Shown here in pieces: positions 14,001 through 21,557 of a stretch of 24,707 nucleotides of DNA (the first letter of the stretch is position 1; every line of letters starts with the position of its first letter). Under the pieces are notes generated by a model that searched no databases, was not told where the DNA came from, and was given only the letters and a program-made list of their open reading frames with translations. Source of the stretch: Pseudomonadota bacterium (GTDB lineage: Bacteria; Myxococcota_A; Polyangia; Polyangiales; Polyangiaceae). Both the position numbers and the translations under genes were made by a program. The stretch covers positions 1-24,707 of the forward strand of contig JAEYVE010000300.1 in assembly GCA_023432025.1 (NCBI GenBank), given 5' to 3'.

Positions 14001-16433
14001 ATGCGCTTCGGTCACTTCGACGACGAGAACAAAGAGTACGTCATCAACACCCCCAAGACCCCGTACCCGTGGATCAACTACCTCGGTTCGCAGGAGTTCT
14101 TCGGGCTGATCTCGAATCAAGCGGGTGGGTACTGCTTTTACCGCGACGCGCGTCTGCGTCGCCTCACGCGCTACCGCTACAACAACGTCCCCACGGACGA
14201 CGGCGGTCGTTACTTCTACGTGAACGACGGCGGTGACGTGTGGTGTCCCTCTTGGGGCCCGGTGAAGAAGGACCTGGACGAGTACGAGTGCCGTCACGGC
14301 CTGGGCTACTCGACCATCAGCGGCAAGCGCAACGGCCTGCGCGCGTCGACGTTGTTCTTCGTGCCCGTGAACCAGAACTGCGAGGTTCATCAGGTCACGC
14401 TGAAGAACGAGTCTTCGGCCAAGAAGAGCTTCAAGTTGTTCTCGTTCGTCGAGTGGTGTCTCTGGAACGCCCAGGACGACATGACGAACTTCCAGCGCAA
14501 CTTCTCGACCGGCGAGGTCGAGATCATGGGCGGTGGTCAAACGCTCTATCACAAGACCGAGTTCAAGGAGCGCCGCAACCACTACGCGTTCTATCACGTG
14601 AACGCGCCCGTCTCCGGCTACGACACGGATCGCGAAACGTTCATCGGTCTCTACAACGGCTTCGGTGAGGCTCAGGTGCCGTTCGCGGGCAAGAGCCAGA
14701 ACTCCAAGGCCGCCGGTTGGTCGCCCATTGCTTCGCACTGCGTGGACGTGGAGCTCGCTCCGGGTGAGGAGAAAACGCTCGTCTTCGTGCTCGGCTACAT
14801 CGAGGTCGAAAAGGACCAGAAGTGGGAGTCGAAGAGCGTCATCAACAAGAAGCCTGCACTGGCCATGATTGGTGGCCTCGACAGCAAGGAAAAGGTCGAA
14901 GCCGAGCTCGGCAAGCTCAAGAAGTACTGGAGCGATCTGCTCAGCGGCTACTCGGTGAAGTCCACCGACGAAAAGCTCGATCGCATGGTCAACATCTGGA
15001 ACCAGTACCAGTGCATGGTGACCTTCAACATGTCGCGCTCCGCCTCGTTCTTCGAGAGCGGCATTGGTCGCGGCATGGGCTTCCGCGACTCGAACCAGGA
15101 CCTGTTGGGCTTCGTGCACCTGGTGCCGGAGCGCGCGCGTGAGCGTATTCTGGACATCGCCGCCACGCAGTTCGAGGACGGCAGCGCGTACCACCAGTAC
15201 CAGCCGCTCACCAAGCGCGGCAACAACGAGGTGGGTAGCGGCTTCAACGACGATCCGCTCTGGCTCATCCTCGGCGTCGCCGCCTACATCAAGGAAACGG
15301 GCGACTTCAGCATCCTCGACGAGAGCGTGCCGTTCGACAACGACGCCTCGAAGGCGCAGAGCCTGCTCGAGCACTGCAAGCGCTCGTTCGACCACGTCAT
15401 CAACAACTTGGGGCCGCACGGTCTGCCGCTCATCGGTCGCGCCGACTGGAACGACTGCCTCAACCTGAACTGCTTCAGCGAAACTCCCGGTGAGTCCTTC
15501 CAGACCACCGAGAATCGCGAGGGCCGCACGGCGGAGTCCATCTTCATCGCCGGCATGTTCGTGAGCATCGGCCCGATGTACGCCGACATGGTCGAGCGCA
15601 AGGGCGACAAGGCCGAGGGCGAGCGCGTCCGCAAGGAAGTCGCCAAGATGGAGCAGGTCGTGCTCAAGCACGGCTGGGACGGCGAGTGGTTCCTCCGCGC
15701 GTACGACTTCTTCGGCAAGAAGGTCGGCTCGGACGAGAACAAGGAAGGCAAGATCTTCATCGAGCCGCAGGGCTACTGCGTCATGGCCGGTATCGGCGTG
15801 AAGACCGGCGAAGCGCAGAAGGCGCTCGACAGCGTGAAGGAGCGCTTGGATTGCCAGTACGGCATCGTGCTGAACAACCCGGCGTTCACCGAGTACGTGC
15901 TCGAGTACGGTGAAATCTCCACGTACCCCGCCGGCTACAAGGAGAACGCGGGCATCTTCTGCCACAACAATCCGTGGATCATGATCGCCGAGACGGTCAT
16001 TGGTCGCCCGGAGCGCGCGTGGGAGTACTACACGAAGATCGCGCCGTCCTACCTCGAGGACATCAGCGACTTGCACCGTACGGAGCCGTACGTGTACGCG
16101 CAGATGATCGCTGGCAAGGACGCCGTGAAGCCTGGAGAAGCCAAGAACAGCTGGCTCACCGGCACGGGCTCGTGGAACTTCGTCGCCATCAGCCAGTACC
16201 TCTTGGGCGTGCGTCCCGAGTGGGACGGCCTGGTCGTGCAGCCCTGCATGACCAAGAACGTCCCCGAGTACACCATCGTGCGTCGCGCGCGCGGAGCCAC
16301 GTACAACATTCGGGTGAAGAACAGCGGCAACGCTGGCCCCGCGAAGCTGACGGTGAACGGCAAGGCGATCGAGGGCAATCAGGTGCCGTACGCCAAGGCG
16401 GGCGAAACCGTCGAGGTCGAGTGCGTGGTGTGA
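14001..16433 (+). CDS. Cellobiose phosphorylase (GH94)
   Basis: 810 residues with no signal peptide, so cytoplasmic. GH94 enzymes split cellobiose with phosphate into glucose 1-phosphate and glucose, conserving bond energy. Family motifs: GYCFYRDARLRRLTRYRYN (43-61), DGGDVWCPSWGPV (75-87), ECRHGLGYS, FESGIGRGMGFRDSNQD (the FRDSNQD block at 361-367 carries the catalytic acid Asp), ATQFEDGSAYHQYQPLTK, GSGFNDDPLW, and GRADWNDCLNLNCFSE followed by GESF, typical of cellobiose phosphorylase more than of chitobiose or cellodextrin enzymes. The length matches the family (about 800-820). It is the last rightward gene of the locus and closes the route from membrane-anchored GH9 enzymes to central metabolism. 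Lys is coded largely by AAG and Asn by AAC, hinting at high expression. The start ATG has only a weak purine-rich GAGAGAAC upstream. Confidence 0.93.
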   Translation: MRFGHFDDENKEYVINTPKTPYPWINYLGSQEFFGLISNQAGGYCFYRDARLRRLTRYRYNNVPTDDGGRYFYVNDGGDVWCPSWGPVKKDLDEYECRHGLGYSTISGKRNGLRASTLFFVPVNQNCEVHQVTLKNESSAKKSFKLFSFVEWCLWNAQDDMTNFQRNFSTGEVEIMGGGQTLYHKTEFKERRNHYAFYHVNAPVSGYDTDRETFIGLYNGFGEAQVPFAGKSQNSKAAGWSPIASHCVDVELAPGEEKTLVFVLGYIEVEKDQKWESKSVINKKPALAMIGGLDSKEKVEAELGKLKKYWSDLLSGYSVKSTDEKLDRMVNIWNQYQCMVTFNMSRSASFFESGIGRGMGFRDSNQDLLGFVHLVPERARERILDIAATQFEDGSAYHQYQPLTKRGNNEVGSGFNDDPLWLILGVAAYIKETGDFSILDESVPFDNDASKAQSLLEHCKRSFDHVINNLGPHGLPLIGRADWNDCLNLNCFSETPGESFQTTENREGRTAESIFIAGMFVSIGPMYADMVERKGDKAEGERVRKEVAKMEQVVLKHGWDGEWFLRAYDFFGKKVGSDENKEGKIFIEPQGYCVMAGIGVKTGEAQKALDSVKERLDCQYGIVLNNPAFTEYVLEYGEISTYPAGYKENAGIFCHNNPWIMIAETVIGRPERAWEYYTKIAPSYLEDISDLHRTEPYVYAQMIAGKDAVKPGEAKNSWLTGTGSWNFVAISQYLLGVRPEWDGLVVQPCMTKNVPEYTIVRRARGATYNIRVKNSGNAGPAKLTVNGKAIEGNQVPYAKAGETVEVECVV

Positions 16434-16454
16434 GCCGTAGCTCACTCGTAGCCT

Positions 16455-16497
16455 GACCGCGAAAGGCGGCGACCTCGGTCGCCGCCTTTCGGTCTTT
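16455..16497 (+). terminator. Intrinsic terminator after the GH94 gene
   Basis: CGAAAGGCGGCGAC (16460-16473) pairs perfectly over 14 positions with GTCGCCGCCTTTCG (16478-16491) around CTCG, followed by GTCTTT. A smaller stem, GTGAGC-cgta-GCTCAC (16430-16445), overlaps the stop codon just upstream. The terminator lies between the convergent GH94 and transporter genes and may serve mainly the former. Confidence 0.88.
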
Positions 16498-16584
16498 GTG
16501 GGGGCGGCCTCGGGAGGGCGGGGCCGAGGAGGGGAGCGGGGGAGCGTCTGCTCGGACGCGGGCGTCGCGGCGCGTGTGAGGCGC

Positions 16585-17565
16585 TCAGCGCGCAGGCGGG
16601 TCGGGGGCGGTCGAGGCTGCGTAGCGACGCGCGATGACCGCGCAGGCCATCAGCTGGAGTTGGTGGAAGAACATGAGCGGCAAGACGAGCTGGCCCACGA
16701 CGGCGCTGGGAAACAGGACCTGCGCCATGGGTACGCCCGTCGCGAGGCTCTTCTTGGAGCCGCAGAAGACGATGGCGATTTCGTCCCGACGCGAGAAGCC
16801 GAGGCGGCGCGCGACCTGCCAGGTGAACGTGAGCACGAGCCCCAAGAGAACGGGCATGAAGAGGGCGAGCGTGGCCAAGCTCTCGAGCGGGATGGAGCGC
16901 CACAGGCCGTCCACGACGGAGCGGCTGAAGGCGAGGTACACGATGAGGACGATCGTCCCTTGATCCAGCAGCTTGAAGGCGCTGCGACGCGCCTCCACGA
17001 ACGCTCCCAAGCGGGGGCGCGCGAGCTGCCCCAAAATGAGCGGCAAGAGCAGCACGAGCGCGATGTCGCCGATGGCCCCGAACGAGACCGCTCCGGCGGC
17101 TTGCCCCGAGCCCAGCACGCCCCAAAGCACGGGCGTGAGCACGACCCCGAGCACGCTGGAGAGCGACGCCGCGCACACCGCGGCCGCGACGTTCCCGCCC
17201 GCGATGGACGTAAAAATGACGGAGGATTGAATGGTCGAGGGCAGCACGCACAAGAAGACCACCCCGGCGTACAGCGCCGGCGATACCAAGCGCTCGCCGA
17301 GCGGCTGGAGCACGAGGCCGAGCAGCGGGAAGACGAAGAACGTCGTGGTGAGCACCACGAGGTGAAGGCGATAGTGAACGAGCCCTTCGACCAACGCTTC
17401 GCGAGAGAGCTTGACCCCTTGAAAGAAGAACAAGAGCGAGATCGCGAGTGTGGAGGTGACGTCGAGCACGCGGGCAACCTCGCCGCGGCACGGAGCGAGC
17501 ACGGCCACCGTCACGGCGAGCGCAATGGCCAGCGTGAAGGGGTCGAACGCTCTCGGGAGCTTCAT
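16585..17565 (-). CDS. SBF-like (bile acid:sodium symporter fold) membrane transporter
   Basis: 326 residues from the ATG at 17565, preferred over the upstream start at 17607 because GAGG lies 8 bases upstream and the protein then begins MKLPRAFDPFTLAIALAV. About nine or ten hydrophobic segments are visible throughout. Sequence features fit the SBF-like/YfeH branch of the bile acid:sodium symporter family: LLFFFQGVKLS, the PSTIQSSVIFTSIAGGN stretch (the crossover region of the fold), FGAIGDIALVLLLPLILGQ, and FCGSKKSLATGVPMAQVLF near the C-terminus. The substrate cannot be told; members use a Na+ or H+ gradient for organic anions. It converges on the GH94 gene, with no evidence that it takes part in cellobiose use. 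The lipoprotein gene upstream ends 55 bases away on the same strand. Confidence 0.82.
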   Translation of the reverse strand: MKLPRAFDPFTLAIALAVTVAVLAPCRGEVARVLDVTSTLAISLLFFFQGVKLSREALVEGLVHYRLHLVVLTTTFFVFPLLGLVLQPLGERLVSPALYAGVVFLCVLPSTIQSSVIFTSIAGGNVAAAVCAASLSSVLGVVLTPVLWGVLGSGQAAGAVSFGAIGDIALVLLLPLILGQLARPRLGAFVEARRSAFKLLDQGTIVLIVYLAFSRSVVDGLWRSIPLESLATLALFMPVLLGLVLTFTWQVARRLGFSRRDEIAIVFCGSKKSLATGVPMAQVLFPSAVVGQLVLPLMFFHQLQLMACAVIARRYAASTAPDPPAR

Positions 17566-17620
17566 CGTCCGAGCCTCGGAGCAGGCGCTGGCGGCCGCAC
17601 TTTGCACCGCCCCAGCGCCG

Positions 17621-18571
17621 TCACGAGCCTTCCGTGCATTCGGTGAGCGACTCGTCTTCGTCGACGCCGCTCATGCAAAGGGGATCCCCGTCGTCCAAGT
17701 CGACGCACCGCTGCGTCTCCGGGCAGTCGTCGTTGCAGGCGCACACCGTGGCGCAGATGCCGTCGTCGAGCGCGCCCAGCGGCTCGCCCACGTCGTAGCC
17801 AATCGCACACACGACGGGCGCGCGCGTCGCGTCTTCGTAGCCGCAGCCGTTTGGCGCGCCCAGCGTGCAGAATTCGACACACTCGCCGCCTTCGCCGCCC
17901 AAATTCACGCAGACGCCGCGACATTCTTCGGTGGCTGCGTTCGGATTGCAGCTTTCGCCGAGCGCTTTGCCCCGCGGCTCGGTTTTTACGCATTCGCCCA
18001 GCGCCGGCTCGCAAAAGCGCCCCTCGGGGCAGTCCTGGTTGCTGTTGCAGCGGGGCATGCACAGAGCCGCAATGCTGCACTCACCTTCGAGGCAATAGAG
18101 CGGCTCGGGGCAGTCGAGCGTCGTGTCACACGAAATGCCGCTCTCCTGAAGCAGCGGCTGGCACGACATTTCGGGGCGCCCGTAGCACTTGTTTTCGTCT
18201 TCGGCTGGCGTGCCGAAAAGGCAACTCGGCACGCAGTAGCCGTCCCGGAGCGAAAACGGCACGCAGAAGGTGCCGGACTCCGGGCAATCGTCGTCCTCTT
18301 CGCAGCGAGCCGTGCAGAGTCCGCCGGGAGGCGTTCCGAGTGTCAGGCTATTCGTGGAAGCCTCCGCAGGGAGGCACAGCTCGGTCTTGCAGTCGCGGTC
18401 CGTCTCGCAGCGATCGCCAATCCCGCCAGGTTGTCCACCCGGGGTCGTCGTACCGCCGCCTGGAGGCGCCGGCCCACCGATGCCGCTGTCAGGGAGCTCG
18501 TCTTCCCCGCTGCAGCCGGTGAATAGGGTGAGCGGGAGCAGCGCAGCGCAAACCCTCGTCCAACGTCTCAT
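17621..18571 (-). CDS. Cys-rich lipoprotein of unknown function
   Basis: 316 residues. The signal peptide ends LFTGC (lipobox, Cys20), then an acidic and Gly/Pro-rich spacer (about 22-52), then some 250 residues with more than 30 cysteines in repeated patterns such as C-x5-C-x4-C, CxxxCxxxxDCPES and CxxDDCPETQRC. Repeats of the D/N-DCPE-x-x-x-C type are seen at least five times. Such Dickkopf/EGF-like Cys-repeat lipoproteins are frequent in myxobacteria, and no biochemical role is known to me. AGGA lies 7 bases before the ATG. The HemJ-like gene ends 34 bases upstream on the same strand, so co-transcription is possible. The strongly acidic composition suggests metal (Ca2+) binding, which is speculation. 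Confidence 0.83.
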   Translation of the reverse strand: MRRWTRVCAALLPLTLFTGCSGEDELPDSGIGGPAPPGGGTTTPGGQPGGIGDRCETDRDCKTELCLPAEASTNSLTLGTPPGGLCTARCEEDDDCPESGTFCVPFSLRDGYCVPSCLFGTPAEDENKCYGRPEMSCQPLLQESGISCDTTLDCPEPLYCLEGECSIAALCMPRCNSNQDCPEGRFCEPALGECVKTEPRGKALGESCNPNAATEECRGVCVNLGGEGGECVEFCTLGAPNGCGYEDATRAPVVCAIGYDVGEPLGALDDGICATVCACNDDCPETQRCVDLDDGDPLCMSGVDEDESLTECTEGS

Positions 18572-18605
18572 CGGGGATCCTTTCGGTGACGAACGTCGTC
18601 CGCTC

Positions 18606-19019
18606 TCAGAACGGTCGGACCAAGATGAGAACGGCGATTGCCGCGGTCAAAAGCACCACGACCGGAAGCAGGGCGGACGAAATGGGCTTGCCGCGGCCGG
18701 TCCGAAAGCGCTTCAGCTGCGCGCGCACGTACCCATGTAGGCCCAGGAGAGCGAGCACCAAGGTGAGCTTGGCGTGCATGAACCCGGCGCCGCTCAGAAT
18801 GGACGGCACCGAGAGAAGCATCCACAGCCCCGTCACGATGGCGAGCCCCGCGCTCGCGTCCAAGAAGCGCCCGATGGAGCCTTCGCGACGTTGGAACTCC
18901 TCTGGGCTCTGCGCGGGCGCCTTGCTTGCGGCAGTAAGCAAGTGCAGTGCGGTCAAGAGCCCCGAAATCCACAACGTGATGCCGAGCACATGGAACGCTT
19001 TCACCCAGAGATAGAGCAT
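18606..19019 (-). CDS. HemJ/CopD-like four-helix membrane protein
   Basis: 137 residues with four hydrophobic segments (about 1-28, 53-73, 81-100, 116-135). It looks like the HemJ (UPF0093)/CopD superfamily: His10 in the first helix (VKAFHVLGITLWISGL), Trp66 in the second (VTGLWMLLS) and Lys84 in the third (FMHAKLTLVLALLGLHGY) correspond in place and context to the conserved His, Trp and Lys of HemJ. HemJ is a heme-containing protoporphyrinogen IX oxidase of the late heme pathway in the cytoplasmic membrane. No other heme gene is nearby, so the assignment rests on sequence alone; a generic CopD-like protein is the alternative. It is divergent from the RAYT-like gene, with 105 bases between the starts. 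Confidence 0.65.
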   Translation of the reverse strand: MLYLWVKAFHVLGITLWISGLLTALHLLTAASKAPAQSPEEFQRREGSIGRFLDASAGLAIVTGLWMLLSVPSILSGAGFMHAKLTLVLALLGLHGYVRAQLKRFRTGRGKPISSALLPVVVLLTAAIAVLILVRPF

Positions 19020-19124
19020 GGGGGCGTCTACCAGGACTTTCGGGCGGTAGGAACCGTTTCACGCCTCTCGCCGGGAGCGCGCTCGAAGCCGCAACCAAGG
19101 CGAGCGTCGGGCCGAGCAAGCGAC

Positions 19125-19961
19125 ATGTTCGTTCACGTCGTGGGTCGCGTTCCGTTTGGCGCTTCTGACTCGGCTTTCTGGACGCACGCGGAGGCGGCGG
19201 ATCGCTTGTGGCTCAGGCTCCGGGACGCCTTTCCGGACGCGCTCGCCGCGTGCATCGTGCCAGGCTACGTCCACTTGCTCGTGCCGAGCTGCTTCGAGCC
19301 GCGAGGGAGCGCCTTTTTTCGTGGTGTGCCGGCGGCGAGCGCGCTCGCGCTCTTGCTCACGAGTGGGTCTTGGCAAGGTGGTTCCCGGGCCGCCTGGACG
19401 CCCGTCAGCTGCCGTAGGGTGGAGCCGGACGTCGCGCTCACGGAAGCCCTGTCGCTTCATGAGCGTCCGTGCAAGCTGGGGCTCGTTTCTGACCCCGTCC
19501 TGTGGCCCTGGTCGACGGAACGAGACCTCTGGGGAGCGCGCCTCGAGCCGTGGGTGACTGCGGAGCGCCTCACGCGCTGCGCAGGTCGCGGCGCCGTCGC
19601 GGAGGGCGTCGCCGAGCTGCGCAAGTACACTCCGCCCGAGCCGGGCCTTTCGCTCGTGGGAAATCCTCTGCGCGCGGCGCGCTTCGCGCGCTGCGAAGAG
19701 GCGCACGTCTTGGTGAGCGCCGTGGACGCCGCATGCGTGTACGTGCCACGCGCTTTGCGCAACGCGCTCGCCGTGCATTTCCTGCAAGCTCGTGGATTCG
19801 ACGAAGTGCGCTGGGTGGCCGAGCGCATCGGCGTGGCTCACGCCAGCGTCGAGCGCATTTTGCGCGCAGCGCCGCCGCCGGGCCTGGCGTGTGTGGCGCG
19901 TTGCGCAGCAGACCCTCGGTTTTTTTCTCGGCCTCGGGACACCGATCTTCGTGCGGGCTGA
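19125..19961 (+). CDS. RAYT/TnpA-REP-like protein with degenerate catalytic motifs
   Basis: 278 residues from the ATG at 19125 (the frame opens further upstream, opposite the HemJ-like gene). The N-terminus FVHVVGRV, the block ACIVPGYVHLLV (42-53), the block LHERPCKLGLV (111-121) and DPVLWPWST (123-131) line up with the Y1 (HUH) transposases of the TnpA-REP type, where one expects RG near the start, PNHVHLL, YIHLNPVRAGLV and DPxxYPWSS. In this protein the first His of the HUH pair is Tyr48 (GYVH) and the position of the catalytic Tyr is Ser110. A helix-turn-helix-like segment follows (about 222-247, WVAERIGVAHASVERIL), as in RAYTs fused to DnaA-like or HTH domains. It therefore looks like an inactivated or domesticated transposase relative kept as an intact reading frame. 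No inverted repeats or REP sequences are seen nearby. DNA binding without cleavage is inferred. Confidence 0.6.
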   Translation: MFVHVVGRVPFGASDSAFWTHAEAADRLWLRLRDAFPDALAACIVPGYVHLLVPSCFEPRGSAFFRGVPAASALALLLTSGSWQGGSRAAWTPVSCRRVEPDVALTEALSLHERPCKLGLVSDPVLWPWSTERDLWGARLEPWVTAERLTRCAGRGAVAEGVAELRKYTPPEPGLSLVGNPLRAARFARCEEAHVLVSAVDAACVYVPRALRNALAVHFLQARGFDEVRWVAERIGVAHASVERILRAAPPPGLACVARCAADPRFFSRPRDTDLRAG

Positions 19962-19972
19962 ACGCCGCGCCT

Positions 19973-21037
19973 TCATTCGGGCGGCCAGGGCAAACTGGGT
20001 CCCGTGTCGACGACCTCGAACGCGTCGCCGGTCACCTGCCGGAGGTCGCGGAGCGCGTCGTCGTTCCAACGAGGATCGGGCGTGCCGCTCACGTACCAAT
20101 TGGAGCCGTTGTCGGCCACGAGCATGCCGAAGCGCTTCAGCGCGTCGCAAATCACCTGCACTTCTTGGCTGAGCTCCGAGCAATCGTAGTCGGCCTTCAT
20201 GCGCACACGCAGTCCCATCGGCGGCAAATCCGGATCGGTGGAGCTGCTCGCCGCGTGGGTGGCAGGGTGAACGTACGCGCGCTGCGACCTGGACACCGTA
20301 AAGCGAAGCGCGTGCAAGATTTCTCCGTGCTCCACGACCTCGTCGTAGCGGACGAGTCCCGGCAAAATGGGAAGCCCTGCGGCGTCCGCGGACGTCCAAC
20401 CTTCGGGGCGCAGCTCGTTCGACGAAAGATCGAAGATGGCTCCGCTTCCGGCCTGCCAGGGCTCGCCGTCTTCCTCCGGCGGATAGGCGCTGAACACCTC
20501 GTAGAGAACGCACTCGTCCGTATCGACCACCAGCACGTGGCGGTCGCCGTCGCTGTCCGGACCGCCTTCGATGGGTGGATTTTCCGGAATGGGGTAGGGG
20601 CCCGGATCGCTGTCTTCGTCGTATTCGAACGTGACGGGGACTCGCTGCTGATCGCCGCCGACCAGCACGTAGGGAATGCCGATGGGCGCACCTTCCCACT
20701 CGGTGCCGAAATCCGGATGCAGCGTGGTGTCGCGGCCGATCGAGTCGATGAACGCGTCACTGTTCGGGTGCAGTGGCGCGTCGGAAATGTCCGTGTTCCA
20801 CGGATTGTCGGCGGGAAAGAGCGGGCAGGGGCCGATGCGGGGCCCTACTGCCGAGCCCGGGGCGCCAGCCGCTCCGGGGCCGCTCGTTCCGCCGCTCGAC
20901 GCGCCGCCGCTCGACGCGCCGCCGCTCGACGCGCCGCCCGTGGCCTGGGTGGCGTCCTCGTTGTCGTCGTCACTCGAGCAGGCGACGAACAGCGTGAAGA
21001 GGGCACAGAGTGAAACGGGGGTGATATGACGCGCCAC
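19973..21037 (-). CDS. Lipoprotein of a conserved, unnamed secreted family
   Basis: The frame opens at a GTG at 21109, but the GTG at 21037 gives a compact signal peptide (MARHITPVSLCALFTLFVAC, lipobox FVAC) and a 354-residue protein; no Shine-Dalgarno settles the choice. An Asp-rich stretch and a GGASS-type linker follow, then a domain of about 280 residues beginning CPLFPADNPWNTDIS. Other recognisable blocks are LHPDFG, GIPYVLV, DPGPYPIP, DRHVLVVD, LRPEGWTSADAAGLPILPG, RYDEV, HALRFTV, PPMGLRVRMK and DNGSNWYVSG. I recognise this block pattern as recurring in secreted bacterial proteins but know no assigned function. The conserved polar residues (Asp, His, Arg, Trp) suggest an enzyme or carbohydrate-binding fold. 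The gene converges on the RAYT-like gene, with 11 bases between the stops. Confidence 0.72.
   Translation of the reverse strand: MARHITPVSLCALFTLFVACSSDDDNEDATQATGGASSGGASSGGASSGGTSGPGAAGAPGSAVGPRIGPCPLFPADNPWNTDISDAPLHPNSDAFIDSIGRDTTLHPDFGTEWEGAPIGIPYVLVGGDQQRVPVTFEYDEDSDPGPYPIPENPPIEGGPDSDGDRHVLVVDTDECVLYEVFSAYPPEEDGEPWQAGSGAIFDLSSNELRPEGWTSADAAGLPILPGLVRYDEVVEHGEILHALRFTVSRSQRAYVHPATHAASSSTDPDLPPMGLRVRMKADYDCSELSQEVQVICDALKRFGMLVADNGSNWYVSGTPDPRWNDDALRDLRQVTGDAFEVVDTGPSLPWPPE
20891..20935. repeat. Three perfect 15-base tandem repeats in a linker
   Basis: GCCGCTCGACGCGCC occurs three times without a break (20891-20905, 20906-20920, 20921-20935). On the minus strand it encodes the GGASS units of the linker in the unnamed lipoprotein. 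Perfect identity suggests recent slippage; length changes would keep the frame. Confidence 0.92.
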
Positions 21038-21557
21038 GTTGCGAACGTTAACGCGTACGCGCCGAGCTACGAGCTGCGAAGTGACGGCTCCACGTTCGTT
21101 TTGGCGCACAAGGTGAGCGCGCGTGTTCCGAGGAAACTCAGCGACGAAGCTGCGTAGTCACGTCGCGTGGGGGAGTCGTGTGGCTCGCGAAGCTCTCGGC
21201 GCGATGTGCTGTCTTGCTGATGACGTTCGTTCGTTCGTTCGTTCGTTCGTTCGTTCGTGAACGTTGGCGCGTGAGCGTGCCGTGACGCGTGTGGGGCCGC
21301 GAAGCCGCGCTCCGGACGTAGCGCGGGAGCGGACGTGCCTCGAGTTCCGCGACCGCCCCCCGAAAAGACGAGTGTCCGGGTCCTGTGACGCGGCGCGGTG
21401 GACCATCGAGAGAGCCCCGTGTGCGGTCGAAGGTCTGTCAGTCGGGCTAAAAAAATGCAGACAGGGTGTTGGTTGAGCAGCCTGTGCGGCCAAAAATGGC
21501 TACTCGCCTTCACTCCCGGCTAGGCGCCGGAAGCGCGCGCCCGTACCATCCGGGAGC
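21038..21557. other. Non-coding region with tetranucleotide repeat, upstream of the VWA gene
   Basis: 520 bases between two divergent lipoprotein genes. Frames here are artefacts: the minus-strand one reads the microsatellite as repeated TNER. The region holds a (CGTT)n array at 21224-21258, the 12-base motif CGTTCGTGAACG at 21252-21263 which recurs at 23259-23270, and an A7 run near 21447. The promoters of both genes should lie here; no -35/-10 pair is assigned. Confidence 0.5.
21224..21258. repeat. (CGTT)n tetranucleotide microsatellite, nearly nine copies
   Basis: An uninterrupted CGTT repeat of 35 bases, i.e. 8.75 units, in the intergenic region about 300 bases before the VWA lipoprotein start. 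It is outside any credible gene, so a change in copy number would alter spacing instead of reading frame. Confidence 0.95.

Noticed and set aside
13869..16445. 858-codon open frame on the minus strand opposite the GH94 gene
   Set aside because: GH94 family motifs run through the whole plus-strand frame; the antisense frame is rich in Leu/Val/Arg/His without any domain, as expected from a GC-rich gene with strong third-position bias.
19125..19961. Complete insertion sequence around the RAYT-like gene
   Set aside because: No terminal inverted repeats, target duplication or REP-like hairpins are visible at its flanks, and the gene is packed between ordinary neighbours.
21067..21513. Minus-strand frame with TNERTNER repeat as a small repeat protein
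   Set aside because: The repeat is a direct reading of the CGTT microsatellite; the rest has no domain, and a better explanation is non-coding DNA between two divergent genes.
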